The translations under genes and the position numbers were made by a program. Source: Nitrososphaerales archaeon TH526 (GTDB lineage Archaea > Thermoproteota > Nitrososphaeria > Nitrososphaerales > Nitrososphaeraceae). From it: a stretch of 7,006 nucleotides of DNA. Location of the stretch: assembly GCA_014523665.1 (NCBI GenBank), contig JAATVR010000591.1, positions 1-7,006 of the forward strand. The letters run 5' to 3'. Positions 1-6,067 of this stretch are shown here, piece after piece (the first letter of the stretch is position 1; each line of letters opens with the position of its first letter). The notes beneath the pieces were generated by a model. It saw nothing but the letters and a program-made list of their open reading frames with translations, had not been told where the DNA came from and searched no databases.

Positions 1-249
1 AACATGAATACTGCCATGCATAGAGCTGCAGAACCAAATGAGGATCCGACACAATGGGCAAATCCAGCGGCTGTGACTGAAGTTTTCATATATCTTGCAT
101 CGGATGATTCGAAAAAAGTGAATGGAAAAAGGTTTCATGCTCAAGATATTAATCAGATTCCAAAAACTGTAGCAGCCGCTTGTGGAGTGCAAAATAATGT
201 TTGTAGTAGTGAATTTGAAAGGAGAGTGAAATTATCGCTTACTCAATAA
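1..249 (+). CDS. Short-chain dehydrogenase/reductase, C-terminal fragment (5' end outside window)
   Basis: This is the C-terminal end of an NAD(P)-dependent short-chain dehydrogenase/reductase. The frame is open from the left edge, so the ATG at 4 is internal and most of the Rossmann fold lies outside the window. The visible pattern is typical of the family's last third: NTAM followed by an RAAEPNEDP segment (the loop after the PG...T motif), then a P-A-A-V-T helix, then IYLASDDSKKVNGKRFHAQ, matching the usual 'yLaSd.s..vnGq' that closes the domain. About 30 further residues follow, including two cysteines, which is longer than the usual SDR end. The substrate cannot be told from this part. 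The next gene begins 13 bases after the TAA stop, so they may share a transcript. The family call is firm; specificity is unknown. Confidence 0.85.
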   Translation, partial: NMNTAMHRAAEPNEDPTQWANPAAVTEVFIYLASDDSKKVNGKRFHAQDINQIPKTVAAACGVQNNVCSSEFERRVKLSLTQ

Positions 250-259
250 TAATAATAAT
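245..259. repeat. (AAT)5 trinucleotide run at the SDR / QueA-like junction
   Basis: Five consecutive AAT units cover the SDR stop codon and nearly the whole spacer before the next gene. The run could vary in length by slippage, which would change the spacing between the two genes but neither protein. No Shine-Dalgarno sequence lies in it; the nearest purine run, GGAGAG at 221, is about 40 bases before the start at 263. Confidence 0.7.
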
Positions 260-262
260 TTG

Positions 263-1402
263 ATGCTTGGAGACTTAAATTATAGTCGACAAAATGCTAA
301 ACCAATTTCCTATTCTGCCACTTCTCCTTTATCTTTTATGCTTCCACCAGAACTTGTAGCTAAAGAGCCGCCCGAGAGAAGAGGTATTTTGCGAGACGAG
401 GTCAAATTGATGGTTATAAACCGCTCAAACTTTGATACTAAACACGCCCATTTTTACAGCATAGGAAAGTTTCTAAGATCAGATGATCTGCTTGTATTTA
501 ATTCAAGCAGTACGCTGCCTGCCTCTTTAGATGGTTACATAGTTTCGTCTGTAGGAACTATTCCTATCGAAGTACGACTAGCAGAACACCTTCCTGACGA
601 TTCGTGGCTTGTACTTCCTTATTATAAAATTGACGAATTGAATATTAAAAATTATGATAATGCTATTCCAGTATTTCCTATTTTCGAGAAAGGTATGGAG
701 ATTCAATTTTGTCATGGTCTAATAGCTAAAACCTATGAACCTGATGACAATATCCCAAGACTCTGGAAAGTCCGGTTTTCAAAATCTGGCACTCGATTAT
801 TGGAACTACTTTATCGTTGTGGTCAACCGATACGATATGAGTATGTCTCAAATGCTTGGAATTTGGATTACTATCAGACTGTCTACGCTAGAGAACCCGG
901 CTCTGCTGAAATGCCGTCGGCAGGACGAGCCTTTACGTGGAAGCTACTGTTAGGATTAAAACGCCGTGGCATTGAAATGACCTATATTACTCTTCATACA
1001 GGACTGTCATCTTATAGGGATGATACATTTGATCTGCAGCATCCCGTTTCTGAAGAGGAATTCTTAGTTAATTCCAGGGCAGCTGAAATGGTAAATAAGA
1101 CTCACATAAGTGGTGGACGAGTAATCGCTGTAGGCACTACTGTGGTTAGGACACTAGAATCAGTAGCATTCGATAATGGAAATATTAGTGCTAGACACGG
1201 GTACACTAGACTTCGTATCAATGCAGATCATAAGCTCAAGATAGTTGACGGTTTACTGACTGGCCTTCATGAACCTGAGGCTAGCCATCTAGATTTGCTT
1301 ACCGCTTTCCTCCCGACCGACAGAATTCAGAAAGCATATGAAGAAGCCATCCAAAGAAAATATTTATGGCACGAGTTTGGAGACCTGAATCTAATATTAT
1401 GA
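263..1402 (+). CDS. QueA-like S-adenosylmethionine:tRNA ribosyltransferase-isomerase family protein
   Basis: A complete 379-residue member of the QueA family. True QueA transfers and isomerises the ribosyl part of SAM onto preQ1-modified tRNA to make epoxyqueuosine. Visible family blocks are FMLPPELVAKEPPERR near the N-terminus, YAREPGSAEMPSAGRAFTW at about residues 208-226, a GGRVIAVGTTVVRTLES block around 291, VDGLLTGLHEPEASHLDLL from about 328, and the C-terminal YLWHEFGDLNLIL. Classical QueA has PGAVAAPTAGLHFT, a VTLHVGAGTF segment, 'NFHLPKSTLLMLVSAF' and FSYGDAMLI at these places. The version here (SAEMPSAGR, LHTGLSS, GLHEPEASH, LWHEFGD) matches, from memory, the QueA-like paralogue common in actinobacteria that lack queuosine. 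The substrate may therefore differ from preQ1-tRNA. The ATG at 263 is preferred over the TTG at 260. The family is firm; the function of the subfamily is unknown, so I give no gene symbol. Confidence 0.88.
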   Translation: MLGDLNYSRQNAKPISYSATSPLSFMLPPELVAKEPPERRGILRDEVKLMVINRSNFDTKHAHFYSIGKFLRSDDLLVFNSSSTLPASLDGYIVSSVGTIPIEVRLAEHLPDDSWLVLPYYKIDELNIKNYDNAIPVFPIFEKGMEIQFCHGLIAKTYEPDDNIPRLWKVRFSKSGTRLLELLYRCGQPIRYEYVSNAWNLDYYQTVYAREPGSAEMPSAGRAFTWKLLLGLKRRGIEMTYITLHTGLSSYRDDTFDLQHPVSEEEFLVNSRAAEMVNKTHISGGRVIAVGTTVVRTLESVAFDNGNISARHGYTRLRINADHKLKIVDGLLTGLHEPEASHLDLLTAFLPTDRIQKAYEEAIQRKYLWHEFGDLNLIL

Positions 1403-1567
1403 GTCTTTTCGCTTTGACGCTCAAGAATTGTATTTATACCCAATACAAACACTAGCACTTCTTGTTAAATGACTTAGGAAGCTAACTCACATTTAGTTTT
1501 TCATTCTTAGTGTATTGCTTAAAATTAGCTCAGTAACTTCAAGAAATATTCAATTTGGCTAACAGTT
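1403..1567. other. Convergent intergenic spacer
   Basis: This separates the QueA-like gene from the oppositely oriented broken gene. I translated the minus strand to look for the missing C-terminal domain of that gene and saw no metallo-beta-lactamase motif such as HxHxDH. A short T-run at 1497-1501 could end transcription of the QueA-like gene, but no stem precedes it. Confidence 0.4.
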
Positions 1568-2429
1568 CTAACCTACCCTTCTTGCAAAAGCGTCAGGCTT
1601 CAACTTCAGATTAATATCGACAAAATTTCTTCTTTCTTCAATTACTTCATCATTCAATTCGTGAGTTACTAAGTGGGGGAACATTACTCCATCTACCTCT
1701 CGCCAATCATCAAAAAATACCTCTATTAATACATCGCCATGAATTGGATCATTCTCAATTGTTTCTACCTTAGACGGTAAAAATGTATTCCTATCTAAGA
1801 AAATCTTAACCGGCGGCATGCCTTCTTTAGGTGACAACACAAATACATGATGTTGTGAGCCTCGAAACATTTGATCTGGTTGTTCTTGGATAAGATCTGG
1901 GGTCTTAATGGCGTTCTGCAATAGAAGTAGAGGAGATGAAATCAATTGATCCTTAAGTAGAGCATTGATCGCAGATTGCCTCATCGGCGCTTTGGTGAAA
2001 AGAGTCCGTCCTTACCATACGTAAAGCCGCTGTTGTTAGCTATCACTACTGAATAATCCAATTTATTCGGATAGGGATATTTGACATCCCTATGCTAGTT
2101 CATTTGGAGCTCATCAGAGCTTAGATCCTGTGGAGGTCATAGTTAAAATTAGAGACCGGGTGAGGCTGTTCAATTGGTTCAAATTTTTGTCCAGGTTCAA
2201 ACTGTTTGCCTTCAGCCATAATGAATTGTGTCCTTACGTCTTGAATTGTTTCCAAGCCACCCAATGCCTCTGCGGCATTCGGCAGAAGAGTGTTATCGCC
2301 TTGCCTTTCAGAGAGTAAATCTTGGGCTTCTACAGGTCGAATTGGGCTGATAATCTGCACTGTAACCGCAATCAAGAAAACCGTGGCGAACCCACCACAT
2401 GTCGGCGAGCGCAAGATATTCTTAATCAT
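1568..2429 (-). pseudogene. Broken exported protein resembling the N-terminal domain of some MBL-fold hydrolases
   Basis: Three pieces in different frames join into one protein of about 287 residues. Piece 1 (ATG at 2429 to TAA at 2121) has a signal peptide (MIKNILRS, a hydrophobic core, then PVEA|Q) and LPNAAEALGGLETIQDVRTQ. Piece 2 (about 2118-1990) reads in a frame shifted at the TAA: DLSSDELQMN, stop, HRDVKYPYPNKLDYSVV and GKDGLFSPK. Piece 3 (about 1990-1568) continues APMRQSAINALLKDQ and includes FDDWREVDGVMFPHLVTHEL. The joined order matches a beta-rich, LolA-like domain I recall preceding metallo-beta-lactamase domains in exported hydrolases; that assignment rests on memory. Damage: a one-base loss near 2124, a TAG where Trp is expected near 2085, and a one-base loss near 1990. 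No hydrolase domain follows. An AT-rich box (AATATTAAA, about 2453-2461) lies where a leaderless promoter would sit. Confidence 0.75.
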
Positions 2430-2451
2430 GACAAACATTACAATTCTTGCT

Positions 2452-2462
2452 TTAATATTTTG
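2452..2462 (-). promoter_or_regulatory. Putative TATA box for the broken exported-protein gene
   Basis: On the minus strand the AT-rich element AAATATTAAAG ends about 24 bases before the ATG at 2429. This spacing suits an archaeal box A driving a leaderless transcript. The evidence is spacing and composition only. Confidence 0.3.
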
Positions 2463-2484
2463 GACGTATACAGTTGTCAATTTA

Positions 2485-2496
2485 CACTTATATCTT
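2485..2496 (+). promoter_or_regulatory. Putative TATA box for the ribbon-helix-helix gene
   Basis: CACTTATATCTT lies about 18-29 bases before the GTG start at 2514 in the divergent 84-base spacer. This fits box A spacing for a leaderless archaeal mRNA. If the downstream protein is a repressor, this shared spacer is the natural place for its operator, but I see no clear palindrome. Confidence 0.35.
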
Positions 2497-2513
2497 AATG
2501 ACATGTAATACAA

Positions 2514-3060
2514 GTGAAATCTCGATTGGTCAACAAACAAAGTAGGACAGTATTGAGGACAATCCGAATTGAAAAAGAGCTCGATGACGTTCTACGGCAA
2601 GATGCAAAAAGAAATAGGCTTAGCTTTAATTCATATATCTCCAAGCTAATGACCAGATACTCTGAATGGGATCGTTTTAATGAAAGATGGGGGAGCAATT
2701 TCGATAAGAAAGGAGGCATTCAAGTCCATTCTTGAAGCAATTGAATCGGATAAACTTGTTGATGTGGCCAAGGATATTGGTAGTCACGTTCCTAAGGAAT
2801 TCATTGTTTTCTGGTTCAAGAGAATCAATCTCGAGACCTATCTTGAGTACCTCTCGTTAGTATGCCATTATGCAAAATTTGCTGAATGTGAAATTGAAAA
2901 TGATGGAAACGATTACACAATAATTCTTAGTCATGACATAGGGCAAAAATGGTCAGATTTTTTGGGTATATGGTTAACAGAGGGATTGAAGGTTACACTC
3001 GGTGTCCTTCCGAAAATTGATACCACAAGGAATTCGATAATCGTGAGGTTTCACATGTAA
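2514..3060 (+). pseudogene. Ribbon-helix-helix DNA-binding protein, frameshifted at a GGGGG run
   Basis: Two overlapping frames make one protein of 181 residues when a single G is removed from the five-G run at 2689-2693. The join then reads ERWG-AISIRKEAFKSILEAI. Frame 1 (GTG at 2514) carries a ribbon-helix-helix pattern: strand RTIRI at residues 15-19, helix ELDDVLRQDAKR at 22-33, then the turn and second helix LSFNSYISKLMTRY at 36-49, ending in EWDRF. Frame 2 (to the TAA at 3058) gives a larger domain with SHVPKEFIVFWFKRINLETY, a short cysteine-containing LVCHYAKFAECEI stretch and a C-terminal beta-rich HDIGQKWSDFL segment. I recall thaumarchaeal proteins with this same two-part layout as single chains. 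The role is probably transcriptional regulation; the targets are unknown. Only one lesion is visible, so the gene may be intact in the organism if the extra G is a sequencing error. The GTG start is chosen because a stop (TGA at 2499) lies just upstream. Confidence 0.75.
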
Positions 3061-3182
3061 TGAATTCTCTGGTTATGATTACATAATATTAAACAAAAAA
3101 ACTCATAATGCATACTAGATACAATTAAAATTTTCAGTTGTAAACGTTAACAATATAAGCGAATTGAGTATATAGTTCCCTA
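3061..3182 (+). other. Spacer upstream of the DJ-1 gene
   Basis: An AT-rich 122-base spacer. It has an A7 run near 3095-3101 and several AT-rich hexamers, but no ORF or stable hairpin. It presumably contains the promoter of the next gene. Confidence 0.4.
3152..3159 (+). promoter_or_regulatory. Putative TATA box for the DJ-1 gene
   Basis: AATATAAG lies 24-31 bases upstream of the ATG at 3183, which is ideal for a leaderless archaeal transcript. A second AT-rich hexamer, TATATA at 3169-3174, is too close to the start. There is no Shine-Dalgarno sequence before the ATG (AGTTCCCTAATG). Confidence 0.45.
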
Positions 3183-4040
3183 ATGCATAGGCGAATACTA
3201 GCAGCAGGCGGCGTTTTACTTAGTGGGATGTTGTTAGTCGTTACGTTGTTCTTGTTCATCCAGATCGACTTAAATTCTGCTTCTGCTCAGAGCGAACGGG
3301 AACCACAAAAAGTAAATTCAGCAAATAAGGTTCTTATAGTAGTAACGAGTCATAATGTCTTGGGTAAAACAGGATTTCCTACTGGAGTATGGTTACCTGA
3401 AATGACTCACCCTTATTATGCACTCAAAAATGCCGGATTCGAGATTGATATTGCAACTCCCAAAGGAGGTAATGTTCCGATAGATCCGTACAGCATACCA
3501 TCTTACATTTACAGTACAAATCGAAATGATCCAATGACAGAAAAATTCCTTCGTACTCCTGAAGATGTCGCGAGAATCAACAATACCTTACAACTATCAA
3601 GCATAAATTCATCAGATTATTCAGCTGTAATATTCCCTGGTGGAAATGGTGCTACATACGATTTTCCTTGGGATGATGATGTAAATCGTATTGCCTCCGA
3701 AATATATGAACATGGTGGGATTGTAGCAGCAGTCTGTCATGGTCCAGCTGCACTGCTAAATGCTACGCTCTCGGATGGTACTCCTCTTGTAAAAGGCATG
3801 AATGTTACCGGTTTTTCGAATGAGGAGGAGGCAATAACTGAAATACTAGTCGGTGCAAAGAACGTAATTCCATTCTTTCTGGAAGATGAATTGCCAAAAA
3901 GGGGTGCGACATTCATAAAAGATGACGTGCACGAACCAAATATTGTTGTATCCGGAGAAGGAGGTAGATTGATAACCGGTCAAAATCCAGAGTCAGCAAT
4001 GAACGTAGGTGAAAAGGTGGTAGAGATGCTTAGTCCCTAG
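3183..4040 (+). CDS. Exported DJ-1/PfpI (Hsp31-like) family protein
   Basis: A complete 285-residue protein of the class I glutamine amidotransferase-like DJ-1/PfpI superfamily, Hsp31-like branch. Members of this branch are reported as glutathione-independent glyoxalases (glyoxalase III) and chaperones. The conserved features are all visible: the acidic residue E73 in WLPEMTHPY, VIFPGGNGATYDFPWD at 149-164, the nucleophile elbow AVCHGPAALL with C185 and H186, the acid patch FSNEEEA around 214-216 (candidate third residue), IPFFLEDELPKRGATF, and the closing RLITGQNPESA. Unusually, residues 9-28 form a hydrophobic segment after MHRR, followed by SASA|Q, so the protein is probably exported or membrane-anchored with the enzyme domain outside. 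Most Hsp31 proteins are cytoplasmic. It is preceded by its own TATA-like box and appears to be transcribed alone. The substrate is unproven. Confidence 0.9.
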   Translation: MHRRILAAGGVLLSGMLLVVTLFLFIQIDLNSASAQSEREPQKVNSANKVLIVVTSHNVLGKTGFPTGVWLPEMTHPYYALKNAGFEIDIATPKGGNVPIDPYSIPSYIYSTNRNDPMTEKFLRTPEDVARINNTLQLSSINSSDYSAVIFPGGNGATYDFPWDDDVNRIASEIYEHGGIVAAVCHGPAALLNATLSDGTPLVKGMNVTGFSNEEEAITEILVGAKNVIPFFLEDELPKRGATFIKDDVHEPNIVVSGEGGRLITGQNPESAMNVGEKVVEMLSP

Positions 4041-4368
4041 TAGCAAAGCTAAACCGTCTATACTGTATTAGGCAATAATCGTGTTATGCTGCTTGGATGA
4101 TAGTTGCTGAGCTCATTAACCTAGATCGTCCGTATATGTTCTAGGATTAGCGACACACTCTTTGAGAATCCAGACATTAATGATGGTAAATTCTGAAAGG
4201 TTTTGATTACTCGATGTGAAAAAAAGTGTAATGTGCATGTGATATGAATTAGGGGATTAATGTATCGTATCTACACAGTAATGTCAGTATGATAGTATTT
4301 TTGATATTTCATTATAAGTTAGGCTTCCTATCCTTGAAAACATCATTTGCGCAGTACCTACGCCTATA
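4041..4368. other. 328-base intergenic region without a recognised gene
   Basis: All six frames carry frequent stops and no translation resembled a known family. The stretch lacks tRNA-like arms. The only structure seen is a weak inverted repeat, CCTAGA at 4120-4125 with TCTAGG at 4140-4145. An ATTATAAG element at 4311-4318 may be a promoter box for the next ORF, although about 50 bases separate it from that ATG, so the transcript would have a short leader. Confidence 0.4.
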
Positions 4369-4584
4369 ATGAAGTTAATGAATGCCACCGATCCTCTTGC
4401 TGATTGGTTAGTGAAGTTTGGCGCTGCTGAAATGGTAATAGCTTATTCTCCTGATAGTCGTTTCTTCAATGACCTGGAAAAGTTTAGTACAGGAGAAATC
4501 CCATGGTATCAAGTTTTGAACTTTATTAAACCTGTTACAGATAGACTGTTATTGACAAGACAACAAGAAATGAAAAATAAATAA
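4369..4584 (+). CDS. Small uncharacterised protein (71 aa)
   Basis: I do not recognise this protein. It is 71 residues long, begins MKLMNATDPLADWLVKFGAA and ends with the basic tail RQQEMKNK. It is rich in aromatic and acidic residues (RFFNDLEKF, EIPWYQVLNFIKP) and looks like a small soluble alpha-helical protein, with no signal peptide, membrane segment or metal-binding cluster. Coding is supported by a balanced, protein-like composition, an ATG start and a hairpin plus T-run right after the stop. A second ATG three codons in (4378) is an equally possible start. No Shine-Dalgarno sequence is seen. The frame is open upstream only to 4318 and contains no other ATG. It converges with the phasin-like gene. 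The function is unknown. Confidence 0.55.
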   Translation: MKLMNATDPLADWLVKFGAAEMVIAYSPDSRFFNDLEKFSTGEIPWYQVLNFIKPVTDRLLLTRQQEMKNK

Positions 4585-4588
4585 TTCA

Positions 4589-4622
4589 TCTAGTTATCGG
4601 CTAACTAGAATAATGGTTTTTT
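4589..4622 (+). terminator. Hairpin plus T6 between convergent genes
   Basis: CTAGTTA (4590-4596) pairs perfectly with TAACTAG (4602-4608) around a five-base TCGGC loop, with a further T-A pair outside. A run of six Ts follows at 4617-4622. The T-run is what mainly drives termination in archaea. It sits five bases after the small ORF at 4369-4584 and 22 bases before the end of the opposing phasin-like gene, so it may separate the two convergent transcripts. Confidence 0.55.
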
Positions 4623-4643
4623 ATTCTATCTGTAGACTTCTCT

Positions 4644-5261
4644 TTATTTGTTAACTGAAAATTCAGCTGCGGTTTCCTTTGCTGTATTTGCAATTGTTTT
4701 TGTATTGGTCACATTAATTCTTGAAAGCTCTTCAGTGTGTCGTTGAGCTCGTTCAAGCGCATTTCCGAAAGCATCAATGTTTCCGAATAAGATATCGTTA
4801 TTGATTCTTGTTGCTGCTGACACATTTTCTGCAATATTGCTAACTGCTCTGACCCATATTTCTGCGGGGACTCTTGGAGAATACCAGTAATTGAACATTC
4901 TATTAGCGTTTTCATAGTACGCAGCTGATGAGCTGGAGACCGAATCAATTACAGATTTTTGAGCTTCAACATATTCTTCCACCATTTTTCCGGTTGATTC
5001 TAAAGCTTGTTCTTGATAGTTCTTGACGACATTAGTGTATTGTGGTATTTGATTTCTTGCTTCGCCTATTGATTTTCGTACATTCTTTTTGGTTTCATCC
5101 AATGATCTATTAATTGTGGATTGAAATTCTTGAGCTACTGCTTGTTGCTGTCCAATTTGACTTTGAGCTGTGTTCTTGGCTTCTTCAACGACTCTTTGGG
5201 CAGCTTCCGGGGATTTCCATCTGAGACCATAGAAATACAATAAAATTCTAACTGATGTCAA
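4644..5261 (-). CDS. Phasin-like coiled-coil protein
   Basis: A 205-residue, almost wholly alpha-helical, Gln/Ala/Glu-rich protein without cysteine. After a short hydrophobic start it has WKSPEAAQRVVEEAK (residues 15-29), a long coiled-coil-like stretch to about residue 110 (QQQAVAQEFQSTINRSLDETKKNV, then EARNQIPQYT), then FNYWYSPRVPAEIWVRAVSNI and a second helical part ending in TAAEFSVNK. The layout resembles phasin-like proteins of Nitrososphaerales; phasins coat polyhydroxyalkanoate granules. This family call comes from pattern and memory. No PHA synthase lies in the window. The start is unclear: the frame begins with TTG at 5261, preceded by a TAA at 5268-5270, while an ATG in the same frame lies three codons further up at 5279. 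An AT-rich box at 5303-5311 would place the transcription start close to that ATG. Alternatively AAGGCGG serves as a weak ribosome site for the TTG. Confidence 0.7.
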   Translation of the reverse strand: MTSVRILLYFYGLRWKSPEAAQRVVEEAKNTAQSQIGQQQAVAQEFQSTINRSLDETKKNVRKSIGEARNQIPQYTNVVKNYQEQALESTGKMVEEYVEAQKSVIDSVSSSSAAYYENANRMFNYWYSPRVPAEIWVRAVSNIAENVSAATRINNDILFGNIDAFGNALERAQRHTEELSRINVTNTKTIANTAKETAAEFSVNK

Positions 5262-5302
5262 GCCGCCTTATTGTGTCATATTAATATTGATATCAGCTAT
5301 GA

Positions 5303-5311
5303 TTATTAAAT
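5303..5311 (-). promoter_or_regulatory. Putative TATA box for the phasin-like gene
   Basis: On the minus strand ATTTAATAA lies 24-32 bases before the ATG at 5279 and 42-50 before the TTG at 5261. Classical leaderless spacing would favour initiation at 5279, which is followed by a stop codon three codons later. Confidence 0.4.
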
Positions 5312-5342
5312 CTCAATTCTTTCAGAGCGGGAGTTAAGTTAA

Positions 5343-5627
5343 AAAAACCTGGATTCCTACAGAACAGAAGCTTGTTATTTCAACGTTACCAATTCTGAAA
5401 ATGATATCTATGGTTCACGTCCAGGCGCCTATAGGGCATTTACTGAAGGTTATTTCGTATTTCTAGAACTACTGCCTGTAGGTAACCATGGTGTCGATCT
5501 CAAGGTGAGCGTTTTAAATCCAATCGAACCAAGCTACAACTATAACGCCGACTATACCTATCACCTAAATGTAGTTCAATCGAACTCCACCCAAACACAC
5601 TTTATGAATTGTGTATTAGAAAGGTAA
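5343..5627 (+). pseudogene. 5'-truncated fragment of a thaumarchaeal secreted-protein family
   Basis: An open frame of 94 codons without a start codon at its beginning (a TAA stands at 5340-5342 and the first Met is near the end). The translation is clearly protein-like: ACYFNVTNSENDIYG, GAYRAFTEGYFVFLELLPVG, NYNADYTYHLNVV. I recall the pattern '...G.. RA..dGy.vFLepLp.G.H...l...v.......Y...vtYhlnV' as the C-terminal end of exported proteins common in soil thaumarchaea, whose function is unknown to me. The expected N-terminal two-thirds and signal peptide are absent. I examined 5262-5342 in the other frames and saw no remnant. The left boundary abuts the promoter region of the phasin-like gene, suggesting a deletion or insertion breakpoint. 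The coding origin is well supported; the family name is from memory. Confidence 0.6.
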
Positions 5628-5830
5628 CACCTTGTCTAGAAAATGCTTGGTTTCTTCTTTGAGCTAGTCTCTAGTTTCTCTTACTCCTAACCATAAAGGG
5701 GCAATCGTGCAGCGTAACTTTCTGAGTTATATAGTACAGATGCCGGAAACTGTAACATCAAGGAATGTCATAGCTAGTCGCTTCGATCGAGATTGCTCTT
5801 TCCGGGGTTAGATACATTAATTATATTGTA
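5628..5830. other. Intergenic region, nothing recognised
   Basis: About 200 bases between two gene fragments. The plus strand has a 43-codon open frame ending at the TAG near 5811 (with MPETVTSRNVIASRFDRD) that matches nothing I know. The minus strand shows short open pieces only. An eight-base palindrome TCGATCGA (5783-5790) is present but unexplained. It may be more decayed coding sequence. Confidence 0.35.
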
Positions 5831-6067
5831 TTATTTGTTCCACGGCGAGTAGGCTAGGAAATAGAAAGCAGGATGAATTGATAGGCTCATTATCTTTTCT
5901 GGCTTGATCTTTAGTATGATTCGCTTGTGACTAGGTTTTCGATAATAGTATCGTCCAATTCCCAAGTATTTTTTGGCAAGCCTTTTTAGATGTTCATCTG
6001 CACCTTCAGTCATCTGCTCAATTACCCTTCCTTTAATTGATACCATATTAAATGGATTGCAGGCCAT
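5831..6067 (-). pseudogene. N-terminally truncated PPOX-class (pyridoxamine 5'-phosphate oxidase-like) fragment
   Basis: A 78-residue ORF whose sequence NPFNMVSIKGRVIEQMTEGA, then DEHLKRLAKKYLGIGRYYY and RIILKIKPEKI, corresponds to the C-terminal half of PPOX-class split-barrel proteins (typically '..nPY.mvsi.GrV.e.t.egAdehid.LakkYlG.d.Y....p...RvilkI.PekI'). Such proteins bind FMN or F420 and are usually about 130-145 residues long. The first half, which holds much of the cofactor-binding barrel, is missing: the reading frame has a TGA directly before the ATG at 6067. A possible remnant, NIRDK, lies just upstream in another frame. The C-terminus is extended by about 18 residues (SLSIHPAFYFLAYSPWNK). 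The ATG is preceded by GGGAG five bases upstream and an AT-rich box about 25 bases upstream, so a short product could still be made. I regard it as a gene remnant. Confidence 0.6.

Noticed and set aside
735..953. 72-codon forward ORF
   Set aside because: It lies wholly inside the QueA-like gene in another frame and has no family character.
1403..1567. Possible C-terminal metallo-beta-lactamase remnant downstream of the broken gene
   Set aside because: The minus-strand translations contain early stops and no HxHxDH-like motif.
2130..2508. Two forward ORFs (2130-2318, 2290-2508)
   Set aside because: They are antisense shadows of the signal-peptide part of the broken minus-strand gene, which has recognisable motifs.
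2495..2719. 74-codon minus ORF
   Set aside because: Antisense to the ribbon-helix-helix domain; the Ser/Leu-rich composition is typical of a shadow frame.
4120..4145. CCTAGA...TCTAGG inverted repeat as a possible RNA element
   Set aside because: A six-base stem with a 14-base loop is likely by chance in AT-rich DNA, and no T-run follows.
4709..4948. 79-codon minus ORF
   Set aside because: Overlaps the phasin-like gene on the same strand in another frame, without its own signals.
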